DNA from: Mytilisepta virgata
Taxonomy: Eukaryota; Mollusca; Bivalvia; Mytilida; Mytilidae
DNA length: 64,000 nucleotides
Direction of reading: 5' to 3'
NCBI GenBank assembly: GCA_028015205.1
Contig: CM051521.1
Span: 68,866,314-68,930,313 of the forward strand
The notes beneath the pieces are model-generated. The model was not told the origin of the DNA. It ran no database searches and saw only the letters and a list, made by a program, of their open reading frames with translations. Of this stretch, positions 10,808 to 22,894 are shown piece by piece. Within the stretch, counting starts at the first letter, position 1. Each line of letters starts with the position of its first letter. Made by a program: the position numbers and the translations under genes.

Positions 10808-12345
10808 TTTGGAAACTATATATTTTATTAAAAAAAATTGGACATTTTATTACAAATCTCGGCTTGGGTTGAAAACTAACGCATGATATAAAATAATTTT
10901 CATTGGAACAAGTGAGATCGTCCAATTTTTTTCTCTTAAAAATTCTTAATATTGCGCATCATTTTAGAATAGCGCTTTAAATTATTGATTTTCAAAAACA
11001 TTTGAGAAATCTGGCTTCAATGGTTTTTTAACAATGACCACGCCTTCCACGCCTATCTAATGAACCAAATCTTCTTTAACTGTGTTGCAAATGAATATTA
11101 TTTAACAAATTTTATTTATCTAGAAAATTTTATTTGTAATTAATTATTTCGATCTTCTATTCAATGAATCTTTTCTCTATACAACGTGAATTATTAAAAA
11201 AGAAGTGAAAAATGTGCTAAAAATATCGATCTTTATCTATCTTTGCATATTTTTTTTTTTATAAAATACTCATAAGAAAATCATGTTCAATATAACATGT
11301 CTTAAAAATTTATCACACTATTTTTTACCATTATACTTTATTCAGTTATAAGCAACAGAAAAGTTTTATATCTCGCCGTCTTGTTTAAATTCCCCTTTCC
11401 ATGCCCCATCTCACTTACAGTTAAAAATAGACAATGACCTTGCAGAAATTGAATCTGTTTTGTTCGTAGTTTTTAACCAAGTTTAAATTGGAGTATATTA
11501 AACTTCAACTTTCATTTTATAGACAACAATACAATTCTTCAAATTTGAATTCGACAAATTTTTCTTCCAGACTTATTGTGACCATGTGGTTACAGGTAGT
11601 TACGTAATCATTAAGGTAAACGATGGCAGTTTTATGGCTTGAGTGACCTTTAATGAATACATTTGCAGGAATAATTAAAATCCATGATTTCCAATTCAAA
11701 CAATTAACAAGCAATCACCACCGAATTAATTTTAATCAAAACAACAAGACCACAAATGTTCAATACACACCCACGCTGTCGACACATGATCGTTGTTGAC
11801 AAAAAAACAACAAACGAATCTGGCGTCATTAAAACAATGAGAAAAGTAAAATTATTTTATTAACATTTTTTTTATTTATATATTCAAAAATACTTTCAAC
11901 TTTCTCACCAATCTGAAAATAGAAATGAAACATATTACGGAGTGAGTTACAAAAGGAGTGAACATTCATAACACTAATTAGGTCAGTAGAATAAATGTAC
12001 GTTTTCTTCAGGGTGCGCTTTATATGCAGGTGCATTTTATATAAGGAAAAAAACAATCCTCTCCCTGAAAAACGGCCATGCGCCTTAAGTGGGGTTGCGC
12101 TTTTTAATACGGAAAATACGGTATACGATTATGCAGAAAACCAACTGATTTCTACCACAGCCAGACTTAGTTTAAACATAGGACCTTTAATAATAAAATT
12201 CACTTGAAGATCCTCTTGTCTGAATCCAGTTGAAAAATTTTGTTTTGTTGATGTGCAGATGAAGTACAGTTGAGTGAAACAGGCACCTTGGAGCCTTGAG
12301 TTTGAAGGTCTAAGATATTATTGTTTAAATGTTTATTATAATATA

Positions 12346-12789
12346 CAGTTGGTGGCCGAGTGGTCTCGGTAATTCGTCATGACTACTACTGATCACTAGC
12401 CTGTCAACGCTGGGGTTGCGAGTTCGAATCTGAACTGTGGCGGTGTGTGTTCGACTCCTATCTTAATTGACAAGGATTGCCAATTTTCCTACCGAAGGTT
12501 GTGGTTCTCTCCGGGTACTCCGGCTTCCTCCACCAATAAAAACTGGCCACCGCGAAATAGCCAAATGTGCTGAAAAGGGCATTAAACCCCAACTAAACAA
12601 AAAAAAAAAAAAATACAGTTGACTCTTCTTATCTCAAAGTGGAAGGGACCAACAAAAATAGTTTGAGATAACAGGAGTTTGAGATGTCATGAGGAAATAT
12701 AGTTCAAAGTTTAATGTAGGGACCAAAACTTTACTTTGAGATATCAGGAGTTGTGAGATAAAAGAGTTTGAGACAACGAGAGTCAACTG
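12346..12789. mobile_element. pogo-type MITE split by the SINE
   Basis: The main body (12616-12789) has 23-bp TIRs matching at 20 positions (CAGTTGACTCTTCTTATCTC on the left, its near-complement on the right) and is bounded by TA. The first bases, TACAGTT, are also present at 12344-12350 ahead of the SINE. The CAGTTGACTCT ends are typical of pogo/Tigger non-autonomous elements. A related half element with CAGTAGAATCTCGACTTTTC lies at 42660 and its duplicate at 44233. Confidence 0.8.
12351..12612 (+). mobile_element. tRNA-derived SINE, copy 1
   Basis: The head is tRNA-like, with an A box (TGGCCGAGTGG) and a B box (GAGTTCGAATC). A conserved middle follows ('CTCCGGGTACTCCGGCTTCC'), and the tail ends CCCCAACTAAACA plus poly(A). 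It lacks the first bases seen in the other copies. ATACAGTT flanks it on both sides (12343-12350, 12613-12620). That octamer is the left end of the adjacent pogo MITE, so the SINE seems to have landed in the MITE's terminal repeat. Confidence 0.85.
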
Positions 12790-12920
12790 TAGAACTCTTT
12801 TATTCAGTCAAGCATTATAGTGTGCCTACACTTAATTCAACTGTTCACCTGTCAGCATGCTGCAGTCGTATCATGTGCTTAGCAAAGCCCTCTATTTAAA
12901 TATTAGTTTTTCATTTTTAG

Positions 12921-12991
12921 GTTCAAGAAGAGGTAGGAAGAGGAAGGTAGATTCTTCTTACAACGCATCTGATATTTCAAAGTTTTGCAAG
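12921..12991 (+). CDS. HELLS: HELLS-like exon: basic SRRGRKRK segment
   Basis: A short exon after TTCATTTTTAG, ending CAAG before GTGAAA. It takes phase 1 from the previous exon and leaves phase 0. It encodes a nuclear-localisation-like SRRGRKRKVDSSYN segment followed by a DISKF helix start. The Arg/Lys patch followed by SYN is the arrangement seen in HELLS ahead of its acidic linker. It precedes the 28-kb intron. Confidence 0.8.
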
Positions 12992-13319
12992 GTGAAAAAA
13001 ATATATTTATATATGTACTAAAGAATATAAGAGGGAAAGGAGTTCAATAATATTGTATAGCTTTATACCTTATCCAGGGATGATTCCACATGTTTTAAAA
13101 TGGGTCCCCAAACTATCAAATTGGGAATTTTCCAGAAAATTGGGAAAAATTGTGAACCGACAACAGCAAGATGATAAACAACAAGCATAGCACTATTAGA
13201 TATGAATGATATTTTGAAAAATGTTCTTTTTGTATTCCTGTTAAAATATATACTCAACAATAGTTTACTATTCAAAATTAGACAATTGATTACTGCATGT
13301 TTATTGAAAGTTCAATTTT
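12992..13319. other. start of the 28-kb intron
   Basis: AT-rich, no recognisable feature. The intron runs to 40998 and holds most of the mobile DNA in this window. Confidence 0.6.
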
Positions 13320-15090
13320 TCTGTCTGGCCCAAAATTCTTGAACCGATCGATGATGTTCTCCCACTCTACATCTGGGAATGAAGACACTCTATACAAACT
13401 GCATCTCAACAAACTGTCTAATGTGGTATTATTTAACCTTGTTCACAAAGGTGTTTTAATTAGTGTCAACTAATTAAAGCACCTTTCCACAGATGCAGAG
13501 CTAACAGGCATCACTTGGCTTAGTAAATACAAGTAGTACAAGTTAGGGTATATCGCCTTTCACCCTGGCTCTCCTTCAAATTGAAGATACAAAATTGACC
13601 TGATAGTGTTATAACTTGCATTGTTTCTTTTCAAAGCAAACAACTGATGTTTGAAGCTATGAAATTCAAACTTTACTTTCTGACCATCAATAACAGGGAT
13701 ACCTGTTTCCTTATGACCATAATGCAGAACCATAATGTTCTGCTAATCTATCAATATCTGAATATCCATACTCATGAAGTTCCTCAATTTCTTCTGGAAG
13801 ATTACGAGGATCAAGGACCCCAAAGGCCTGAAGTACAGGATGGACATGCATTGCATCTTGTATTTCATTAATCAAATCATATATGAATGGTTGAATGACT
13901 TCTTGTATGAATTCATCTTTATTAAAATTGTCCATATCAGTGACACCCCTTAAACGGCGTGCCAAAGGAGCATGTTCAGTAATTATGTCCAAAAAAGAGT
14001 CAATTTTGCTGAAGTACTCAAGTTTCTGGCCCTTATTAGTGTTCAAGGCTTCTACTATGCCATTCAGTGAAGAAATAAGGCTTTGAACATAAACAGGTAA
14101 TTTTGTGAAGTTTACATCATCACTCTGTAGCAAGAGGCTGAGTTTGTTGGTTTCAGTGAGAATGTCACAAAGTATAACAATTATGGTAATCACTGTTGGT
14201 TTTAAAAGAACTGCTCGAACACCAAATACCTGTGGATCGATCTGTTGTCTTTGCATAGATTTGATCTGGTGCATCTATAAACGATTCGTATCAGTCAAAC
14301 ATGCGAACACAACAGTCTTTATGAGACATCCATCTAGTCACCGACGGTTTTACAGGCATCAGTACGGTCTTTAACTTGTTGAACATTTCTAATAATATTT
14401 GACTTTTGTGCACTGTATTCAAATAAATTGGAAAATGAAACCAGACATGAATCTGTTTCCTGTAATTCTTTGTATTTCTTAATCAAATGTTTAAAGCACA
14501 AGGCCAATTTATGGTTCCTACAATTAACATACATTGAGAAAACAGACTGGTGTCTGAACAACCGCTGAACTCCTTTTACACATCCAGACATGGTATTACA
14601 TCCATCAAAACCAACGAACATGGCTTTTTTAATGTCAATACCCTTTGCCATAAAAAAAAATCACTTAAAGTTGTCATTAAGCCTTCTGCAGTTATATTTT
14701 CAACATGTTTAATGCCCAAATAATGTTCTGTAGTACCTTCTTGTGCAAACTTACTGTATACTGCAAACTGTTCCAGATTACCTTCATCGCATGTTTCATC
14801 CGCCATTATGGCAAAACAAACTTCATTATTTAGTGTGTTTAAAGTATTACTTTCAATTTTGTTACTTATACAAGTTAAGAGCTGATCAACACTCCCAATG
14901 ATAAGTAGGTTGCACCATCTGATGAAACTGAGTTCTCCAGGTACTCTTTAAAACAACTAAATTCCAAATCATTTACTAAAAATTTTACTAATTCTTCTAA
15001 ATTATCTGTATGGGCCCATTTTTGTCTTATCATGAAATACAAAGTTTTTAAAACATTTTTAATATATTTTCTATTTTATCAGATTTGAAT
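13320..15090 (-). pseudogene. decayed hAT-type transposase
   Basis: Minus-strand pieces in different frames form a hAT transposase similar to ZNF862/ZMYM-type relatives. A piece near 15000-14880 reads LEELVKFL...YLENSV. Then comes the catalytic MADETCDEGN region (14806 downward), then VGFDGCNTMSGCVKGVQ with YVNCRNHKLAL near 14620-14480. A helical segment at 14274-13711 follows. The dimerisation motif VSSASVERCF lies at 13511-13480, and a WENIIDRFKNFG tail lies near 13365. Frameshifts and stops separate these parts, so the gene is dead. I could not define TIRs or an 8-bp target duplication. The N-terminal zinc finger is not visible. Confidence 0.75.
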
Positions 15091-15535
15091 ATAAGTGGAA
15101 GAGTTGGGCAAGACTATTGTAATTGTTAGATTTATGAATATCTGGAATTGAAACTTAACTGGAATCAAACTGCATTATTTTCATCAATACTGTTTGAAGC
15201 TTCAGGTGGCTGGTCTGGGAAATATACGTCCATTGGGAAGACGTGTCAACAAAACATCAGTCTCATGGGATATGAAAATTTTTTTTTTATCACTGTTCAT
15301 TTGTCAGCTAACTATGAACTTTTTCAAAATATTTAGGATAAAAAATTCTGTAAACTGCAAAAGGCTGTCATAATTGTAAATGTCAGCTAACTACTGTGAA
15401 ATTAATAATTAGAATGGGAAATTCTGCAGAACACTGTCAGTGTGCAGTAATGCATGATCCATTTACAATACATAGACAAGAAATATTTAGAAGTTAAAAT
15501 TTTCTTGTTGGGATTCAATATTAAGTCCTTTTGTT
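15091..15535. other. no recognisable feature
   Basis: AT-rich intronic sequence between the hAT remnant and the first AGCTCACCTG element. Confidence 0.5.
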
Positions 15536-17362
15536 AGCTCACCTGACCCGAAGGGTCAAGTGAGCTTTTCTCATCACTTGGCGTCCGTCGTCCGTCGTCG
15601 TCCGTCATCGTCCGTCGTCGTCCGTTAACTTTTACAAAAATCTTCTCCTCTGAAACTACTGGGCCAAATTGAACCAAACTTGGCCACAAGCATCATTAGG
15701 GTATCTAGTTTGAAAAATGTGTCCGATTACCCCGCCTGCCAACCAACATGGCCGACATGGCTAAAAATAGCACATAGGGGTAAACTGCAGTTTTTGTCTT
15801 ATATCTCAAAAACTAAAGCAATTAGAGCAAAACTGACATTGGGTAAAAATGTTCATCAGGACAAGATCTACCTGTCATAAAATTTTCAGACGAATCGGTC
15901 AACCCTTTGTTGGGTTATTGCCCCTGAATTGTTAATTTTAAGGAAATTTTGCAGTTTTAGGTTATTATCTTGAATATTATTATAGATAAAGACAAATTGT
16001 AGACAGCAAAAATGTTCCACCAAGTTAGATCTACAAATAAGTCAACATGACCAAAATCATTGATTGACCCCTTATAGGAGTTTTTGCCCTTTAAAGACGG
16101 CATCCAGTGTAAACTTTCCTTTAAATATCTTTTCCTCTCAAACCACTGGCCCAATTGAGATCAAAGTTTGGTGGAATGGTCCTTGGATGGTCCCCTTCCA
16201 AAACTATATCCGGCATTCCCGACTTTTAACCGACATGGCTGCTGTTACTAAAAATAGGAAAAAAAGGGGGGTGACTTTTAAAAATCTTCTTATATGAAAC
16301 TACAAGTCCAGTTGGAACCAAAGTTTGCAGTAATAGTTCTTAAGAGGTTCTGTTTCAGAAATATGTCCAATGACCCGGACTGTTAACCAAGATGGCCGCC
16401 ACAGCCGAACTTAGTTTAACATAGGGCCCTATGGGAAAATTCATTGAAAAATCTTCTTGTCTGAAACCACTTGACATATTGGAGCAGGACTTGGCGGCAT
16501 TGGTCCTTAGGAGGTTCTTTTTCAGAAATATGTCTGATTTCGTGGACTGTGAACCAAGATGGCCGCCACAGCCGAACTTAGTTTAACATAGGACCCTATG
16601 GGAAATTCACTTAAAATTCTTCTTGTCTGAAACCACTAAGCCAATTAGAATTAGACTTGGAAGCAATGGTCCTTAGATGGTCCTCTTTCAGAATTTTGTG
16701 CGATGACCCAGACTGTCAACCAAGATGGCCGCCACACCTGAGCTTAGTTTAACATAGGGCCCTATGGGAAAATTCATTGAAAAATCTTCTTGTCTGAAAC
16801 CACTTGACATATTGGAGCCAGACTTGGCGGCATTGGTCCTTAGGAAGTCCTTTCTCAGAAATGTGTCTGATTTCGTGGACTGTGAACCAAGATGGCCGCC
16901 ACAGCAGAACTTAGTTTAACATAGGACCCTATGGGAAAATCAGTCAAAAATCTTCTTGTCTGAAACCACTCGACATATTGGAGCCAAACTTGGCAGCATT
17001 GGTCCTTAGGAGGTCCTTTCTCAGAAATGTGTCTGATTTCGTGGACTGTTAACCAAGATGGCCGCCACAGCTGAACTTAGTTTAACATAGGGCCCTATGG
17101 GAAAATTCATTGAAAAATCTTCTCGTCTGAAACCGCTTAGCCAGTTGGAACAAGATTTAGCAGAAATGGTCCTTAGATGGTTCTCCTTTAGAAATGTATC
17201 CGTTGACCTGGACTTAACCAAGATCACTGCCACAGCTGAAATTAGTTCAACATAGAATCCTATAGAAAATAGCCAAATTGACTGCAAACCTTAAATTTTT
17301 AGGTCTGCTCAAGGTGAAAAGTTAAATCCAGGTGAGCGATACAGGCTCTTGAGAGCCTCTAG
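15536..17362 (+). mobile_element. AGCTCACCTG hairpin element (HINE-like), copy A, full length
   Basis: The 5' hairpin at 15536-15566 pairs AGCTCAC with GTGAGCT and GACCC with GGGTC. A GTCCGTCGTC tract follows (about 15583-15627). The body begins with a 'CTCCTCTGAAACTACTGGGCC' leader and a non-tandem segment. From about 16290, units of about 150-180 bp follow, each with 'CTTGTCTGAAACCACT', 'GGTCCTTAG', 'AACCAAGATGGCCGCCACAG' and 'CTTAGTTTAACATAGG'. Near the end CAGGTGAGC is the inverse of the 5' arm. A hairpin GGCTCTTGAGAGCC and a CTAG end follow, next to T-rich target sequence. There is no coding capacity. The structure resembles non-autonomous Helentrons (HINEs). Confidence 0.75.
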
Positions 17363-18461
17363 TTTACTTTCAAAATCTTTGCGTTATTAATTTCAGATAC
17401 CGGTAAAACACTAAACTCCTTAAACTGCAACATGAGCCTCGTGACACGATTAAAGCGCTCAAGTGATCAAGAATTTGCGCTTCTAATTATAAGTCAATTT
17501 CGGACCGCTCAGAATTTCCGGAAATACCGATAATTTTTTTAGGGGAATTATAATTCTGCCACAATTTTTTTAGGGCCGCCAGCAATTTTTTGGGCTGCCA
17601 AGCGGCCCTACAGGAATGGTAGAATCATCCCTGCTTATTTAGCATGTTTACTGAATATAAAAATCTGATGATTTGATATTTTCTATGTGTATTGCAGTAA
17701 ATTACCGTATTTGGTTGTAGAAAATATGCAGTGATAGATTATACACCCCTTTTTAAGCTCTAAAATCGAGGAAAAAAGATAAGTTCTACGCTGAGACATT
17801 TTGGCAACGAATACCAAGTTGTGGTCATCAAGAGATTGGCGTTTTTTATCATTTTCAGAACTGAAACATCTTTTCATTTTCGATTTGTTTTATAAATCTT
17901 TTTAAGCAACTAAAATAAAAGATAGTTAAGGAAAAAGCTGAAGTTTTAAGACAAAATGATGAATTATTGACAACGGAAATTAACAAAGACCTGGTAATTT
18001 ACAAATCGAATTCCCTAACCCATCTTATTCCCATTTAAGGACAAAAATGTCACTGATATAATTATTTCCCCTATAAAACACTGCTGACCATTTTTTCTCC
18101 CTTTGGGGTCTGTGTAAAATAATTTTTCAAATAAAGTGATTTTGCCTACCCATCTACCCTATTTTTGTCACAATGTAATGCTAAACAGACAAACATTTTG
18201 TTTTGGCCTAATTGAAAATATAGTACATGTAATACAATTTAAACTAGTGCTGTCTAATAAAATGTCATAAATTACAAGTTAAATTTATTTTATTAATGAT
18301 AATTGTGTCATTTTTTTATGAATATCAATTACGCAATGTCTCTACCTTGAGCTGATACCAGAATAGTTGTGAATAAAAACAAAATATGACATACAAACAG
18401 AAATGGCGGACCTTGAAAAATAAGAACCAAATGGGAATACCTTTTCATTGTCTTAATGATT
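17363..18461. other. intronic sequence, no gene recognised
   Basis: AT-rich. Inverted GGGCCGCC/GGCTGCC-like motifs occur at 17570-17610, and a TTACCGTATTTGG motif at 17700 recalls pogo ends without a partner. Short frames here carry no recognisable domain. Confidence 0.4.
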
Positions 18462-20072
18462 TTTATGCCCCAAGTGTAAGGCAGGCCAGGCATAAAGTTG
18501 TTTGGTCTGTGCGTCCATTTTTCATTTTATGCATTTCATTTCTATACAGTATTGTCGCATACTATATGTAGAAGTTCAATAAGATTTTAGAATTTTGATT
18601 TTCAGAACTCGGGGCCCCACAGGTGTTGAATTTTGAAAATAGGGAATTTAAGCTTGTGACCTAAACTCCTCTTTCATTTTTCATTTTATGTATTTAATTT
18701 CTTTATGGTATTAACACATGCATCAGTATTTAATTTCTTTATGGTATTATCACATGCATCTGTATCACAAAAACTGGACTTAAAAGCCTGACTCGCAGGA
18801 CATTCCAACTTATTGGTAACAACGGGTGTCGTACAAGCACTGGACTTGGGCTTATTATCTCTTTCATTCTTCTTCTGGAGTCTAAAACAATCAGCCATCA
18901 GGTGACCATTTTTCTTACAATAAGCACAAGTTAGTGACTTCTTCTTAAAAGTATCAAATTTTGGACCAGACATATTATAACTAGACGGACTCTTATTCTG
19001 TGCAATAGGCTTACTATCAGTACGTTCAGTGCTTTGATGTTTGTAATTTCCGCTTGAAGTATTAAAATTTTGACCTTTGAAACTTCTTTTATGTGAAAGG
19101 GTATAATTATCGGAAACAACAGATGTGCAATAAGGTTTTAGAATTTGAATTTCCCAAAATTTGAGCCTGTATTCAAAGAAATTTCAAAAATTGGGAATTA
19201 TAAGTGGGTGACTGAAATTTTTCTTTCATTTTTCATTTTATCATTTTATTTCTATACAGTATTATCATACACTGTATGCAGATGTGCAGTAAGGTTTTAG
19301 AATTTTAATTTTCCAAAATTTGAGCTTGTATTCAAAAGTATAATTGTGAAAAAGGTGCACAGGGATACAAAATGTGGGGAGTGCGGGGATAGCTGTCGTT
19401 TCCGACTGCCTAAGTCTAGTTTTCATTTGTGATTTCATCATAGGATGATTGCATAACATCTTTAAATGGGCATAAGGTTTTAGATTTATGCCATTCTGTA
19501 GGTGTCCCAACTAATTGCAGGGGTGTGGGGATTACTGTCAATTCCGACAGTCCAGCTTTCTAGTTAACTTCATGCATTTAATTTCAATACAGTTTTTGAC
19601 ACAAACTGTATGTAGATGTGCAATAAGGTTTCATAATTTTCAAAACTTGGGGCCCACAGGAGTTGAATTTCGAAAATTGGAAATTTAAGCTTGTTACATA
19701 AACTCCTCATTATCCCCAAACTTTCTTCGAATATAGCGATTGTCTCTGTCCATCTGTCCATCTGTCACACTTTCTTGTGACATCAACTCCTCCTTGACTT
19801 TTGGTTTTAGGAATTTAATTTCTATATAGAATGGTTGTATACCACCTGCAGATGCGCAATAAGGTTTTAGAATTTTGATTTTCTAAACAATGGGTTGAAC
19901 TTCGAAAATTCAGAATTCAAGCTTGTGACCTAAACTCGTCTTTCATTTTACACTATATGCAGATGCGCATTAAGGTTTTAGAATTTTGATTTTCTAAAAT
20001 TTGGGCCCACAGTGGTCAAATTTGGAAAAACTATCAATATAAGCTTGTGACATAAACTCGTCTTTTGTTTTT
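18462..20072 (+). repeat. ATGCC-hairpin repeat with long tandem units
   Basis: It starts with a hairpin pairing TTTATGCC with GGCATAAA (18462-18496). Units follow that repeat 'TTTCTATACAGTATTGTCA', 'GATGTGCAATAAGGTTTTAG' and 'AAATTGGGGCCCACAGG' at uneven spacing near 18540, 19250, 19580, 19800 and 19940. The same units recur at 23600-24110, 53600-54060 and 55150-55560. A gag fragment is embedded at 18690-19125. Confidence 0.6.
18690..19125 (-). pseudogene. gag-like CCHC zinc-knuckle fragment
   Basis: A minus-strand open stretch encodes a basic Ser/Asn/Lys-rich segment and a zinc knuckle C-X2-C-X4-H-X4-C (CAYCKKNGHLMADC near 18930-18890), as in retroelement nucleocapsids. The coding end contains a 36-bp direct duplication (TDACDNTIKKLN twice, near 18760-18690). 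Both ends merge into the surrounding tandem repeat and no protease or polymerase follows. It is a captured retroelement fragment; the lineage is unknown. Confidence 0.65.
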
Positions 20073-20116
20073 ATACGACCGCAAAATTTTTGCGGTCGTA
20101 TATTGGTATGACGTTG

Positions 20117-20148
<32 letters not shown>

Positions 20149-20639
20149 CGTCGTCCGTCGGAGTCTGTAGACATTTGGTTTTCGCACTATAACTTTAGTA
20201 TAAGTTAATAGAAATCTATGAAATTTAAACACAAGGTTTATGACCACAAAAGGAAGGTTGGGATTGATTTTGGGAGTTTTGGTCCCAACAGTTTAAGAAT
20301 CAGGGGCCAAAAAAGGGCCCAATAAGCATTTTTCTTGGTTTTCGCACAATAACTCTAGTATAAGTAAATAGAAATCTATGAAATTTTAACACAAGGTTTA
20401 TGACCACAAAAGGAAGGTTGGGATTGTTTTTGGGAGTTTTGGTCCCAACAGTTTAGGAATTAGGGGCTAAAAAAGGCCCAAATAAGCATTTGTCTTGGTT
20501 TTTGCACAATAACTTTAGTATAAGTAAATAGAAATCTATGAAATTTAAACACAAGGTTTATGACCACAAAAGGAAGGTTGGGATTGATTTTTGGAGTTTT
20601 GGTCCCAACAGTTTAGGAATTAGGGGCCAAAAGGGTCCA

Positions 20640-21180
20640 AAATTAAACTTTGTTTGATTTCATCGAAAATTGAACTATTGGGGTTCTTTGATATGCCGAA
20701 TCTAACCGTGCATTTAGATTCTTAATTTTTGGTCCCGTTTTCAAATTGGTCTACATTAAGGTCCAAAGGGTCCAAAATTAAACTTAGTTTGATTTTAACA
20801 AAAATTGAATTCTTGGGGTTCTTTGATATGCTGAATCTAAACATGTACTTAGTTTTTTTTTATTATGGGCCCAGTTTTCAAGTTGGTCCAAATCGGGGTC
20901 CAAAATTAAACTTTGTTTGATTTCATCGAAAATTGAACTATTGGGGTTCTTTGATATGCCGAATCTAACCGTGCATTTAGATTCTTAATTTTTGGTCCCG
21001 TTTTCAAATTGGTCTACATTAAGGTCCAAAGGGTCCAAAATTAAACTTAGTTTGATTTTAACAAAAATTGAATTCTTGGGGTTCTTTGATATGCTGAATC
21101 TAAACATGTACTTAGTTTTTTTATTATGGGCCCAGTTTTCAAGTTGGTCCAAATCGGGGTCCAAAATTAAAGCTAAAAAA
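20640..21180. repeat. 263-bp tandem duplication inside the ATACGACCGCA element
   Basis: Two units at 263-bp spacing are nearly identical. Each holds 'GGTCCAAAATTAAACTT', 'GGGGTTCTTTGATATGC' and 'CCGTGCATTTAGATTC'. Within each unit two half-units alternate ('TTCATCGAAAATTGAACTAT' and 'TTAACAAAAATTGAATTCTT'). Confidence 0.85.
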
Positions 21181-21610
21181 GGGGTAAATTATTTTTTTTG
21201 GGGGGTGGGGGCAATTCTCCACAGCATATTGTATCGCACAAGAATTCAAAAATTGAATATAAATTCAAATCATATGACCAATTCTAAGTTCTTTATTTCA
21301 GTTATTCTGTTTTAGAAACCTATTATGTGTCAAATATTTCAAGAAATTTTCAATTACACAGTATTGTGCAATAGCAAGAATCAGTATAATTTAAACCAAT
21401 TTACATTATTTACATTACAATTAAAGGATAACTTCAGTAACACCCAACAATGACTTCAATCCAAACATATATATTGAATAAACTTACAAATCAGAAATTT
21501 TAAAATTATACGATACTAACATACATACTACTGCTAACAATTAAATATGACTTAGAGCAAATATGACAACATGATTATAAAAATATGTACAAAGAGGGAT
21601 AACTCTTTTA

Positions 21611-21659
21611 AGCTCACCTGGACCAAAGGTCCATGTGAGCTTTTACCATCACTTGGCGT

Positions 21660-21691
<32 letters not shown>

Positions 21692-22724
21692 TGTCGTCGT
21701 CGTCTGTTAACAATTTTTCAAACGTTAACTTGTCCGACACCATAAGTCCAATTGCAACCAAACTTGGTACATTTGTTTAGTGGCATTATGTGTACAAAAA
21801 CATCGTTCGGATTTTTGATTCGTAAAAAAACATGGCCGCCATGGCTAAAAATAGAACATAGGGGTAAATTGCAGTTTTTTGCAAATAACTCAAAAACCAT
21901 AACAGATATCAAAATTCTGGCATAGGGTAAAAGTGTTCAGCACCTCAAGATCTACCTGCCCTGAAATTTTGAAGAAGATCCAACGACCCATGTAGGAGTT
22001 ATTGCCCTTTTTCTGCATTTTTTCCAAATTTTGCACTTATTAAGCTCAATATCTTGGATACTATAAAGGAAATTTGAAAAATTTAAATTTCATATTGTTA
22101 GGCACACAAAGATCTACAAAATTTGTAACAGGATCGAAGTTGTAGGTTCATTCCTTTTAGGAGTTATTCCCCTTAGATCATCAAAATTGACCATTTTTGC
22201 AGTCTTTATTCATTGTAATAAAATCGTTAACTCCTCTTACACCATAAGTTTAATTGCAACCAAACTTAGTGTAGTTGTTCCTTGGCATGAGTGCTACTAA
22301 ACTATCGTTTGGATTTTTGATTTGTAAAAAAACATGTCTGCCATGGCTAAAAATAGAACATAGGGGTAAATTGCAGTTTTTTGCAAATAACTCAAAAATG
22401 GTGACAGATATCAAAATTCTGATGGGAAGCTAAAGTGTTCAACACCTCAAGATCTACCTGCTTTGAAATTTTGAAGAAGATGTAACCACCCATGTAGGAG
22501 TTATTGCCCTTTTTCTTGATTTTTTTTTGAAATTTGTACTTATTAAGTTGTTGTCAATAGAGAAAAGCTGTTGTTTGCTTAAACAATCAGCTCATTGAGC
22601 TCTACAAAAGTCTGAATTGGGTCGAAGTTGTCAGATGATCCATTATAGGGGTAATAGCTCATGAAAGACTCCCTTAAAGCTTAAGGACCAGGTGAGCGAT
22701 TCAGGCTCCTGGGAGCCTCTTGTT
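21611..22724 (+). mobile_element. AGCTCACCTG hairpin element, copy B (nested)
   Basis: The 5' hairpin AGCTCACCTGGACC...GGTCCATGTGAGCT is followed by about 45 bp of GTC triplets and a body of two diverged units of about 550 bp. Each unit has 'CAACCAAACTT', 'AAAACATG.C.GCCATGGCTA' and 'AACATAGGGGTAAATTGCAG'. The end has CAGGTGAGCGA, the hairpin GGCTCCTGGGAGCC and CTCTTG. It is a subfamily distinct from copy A's tandem units. It interrupts the ATACGACCGCA element. Confidence 0.7.
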
Positions 22725-22894
22725 TTTATCTCAAATTTTGAATATGTGCTGATGAAGCTTTTTTGTTTATCTCATCTAAACTGCTTTTAAATTATGCATA
22801 TTTAAAATTTGCCATCCATGACTATGATGTCATTTTCTATTTTAATACGTTATGGTGTATTTAAATGGGCTGTTATGGTTGCAAAGTATCAAGA

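Larger units (their letters stand above)
8674..12121 (-). mobile_element. pogo/Tigger-type DNA transposon, full length
   Basis: The 3,448-bp segment is flanked by TA on both sides (8672-8673, 12122-12123). Its ends are imperfect inverted repeats starting CCGT (CCGTTAAAACCGG on the left; CCGTATTTTCCG on the right's complement), followed by GCGC-containing subterminal motifs. It carries a pogo-type transposase gene on the minus strand. It lies in the intron between the second and third visible HELLS exons, antisense to the gene. TIR similarity is only moderate, so the exact ends are an inference; TA targets and ACCGTATTTT-type ends are usual for this superfamily. Confidence 0.65.

Noticed and set aside
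12351..12450. tRNA-Ser-like gene
   Set aside because: A and B boxes are those of a SINE head. The acceptor stem cannot close and SINE body follows; the same holds at 23950-24053 and 39871-39970.
13063..13275. Small minus-strand frame before the hAT remnant
   Set aside because: No similarity to hAT parts or any family I know; AT-rich chance frame.
21552..21780. Arg-rich and Ser-rich overlapping frames at the GTC tract
   Set aside because: They come from the GTCGTC microsatellite of hairpin element copy B and have no conserved flanks.
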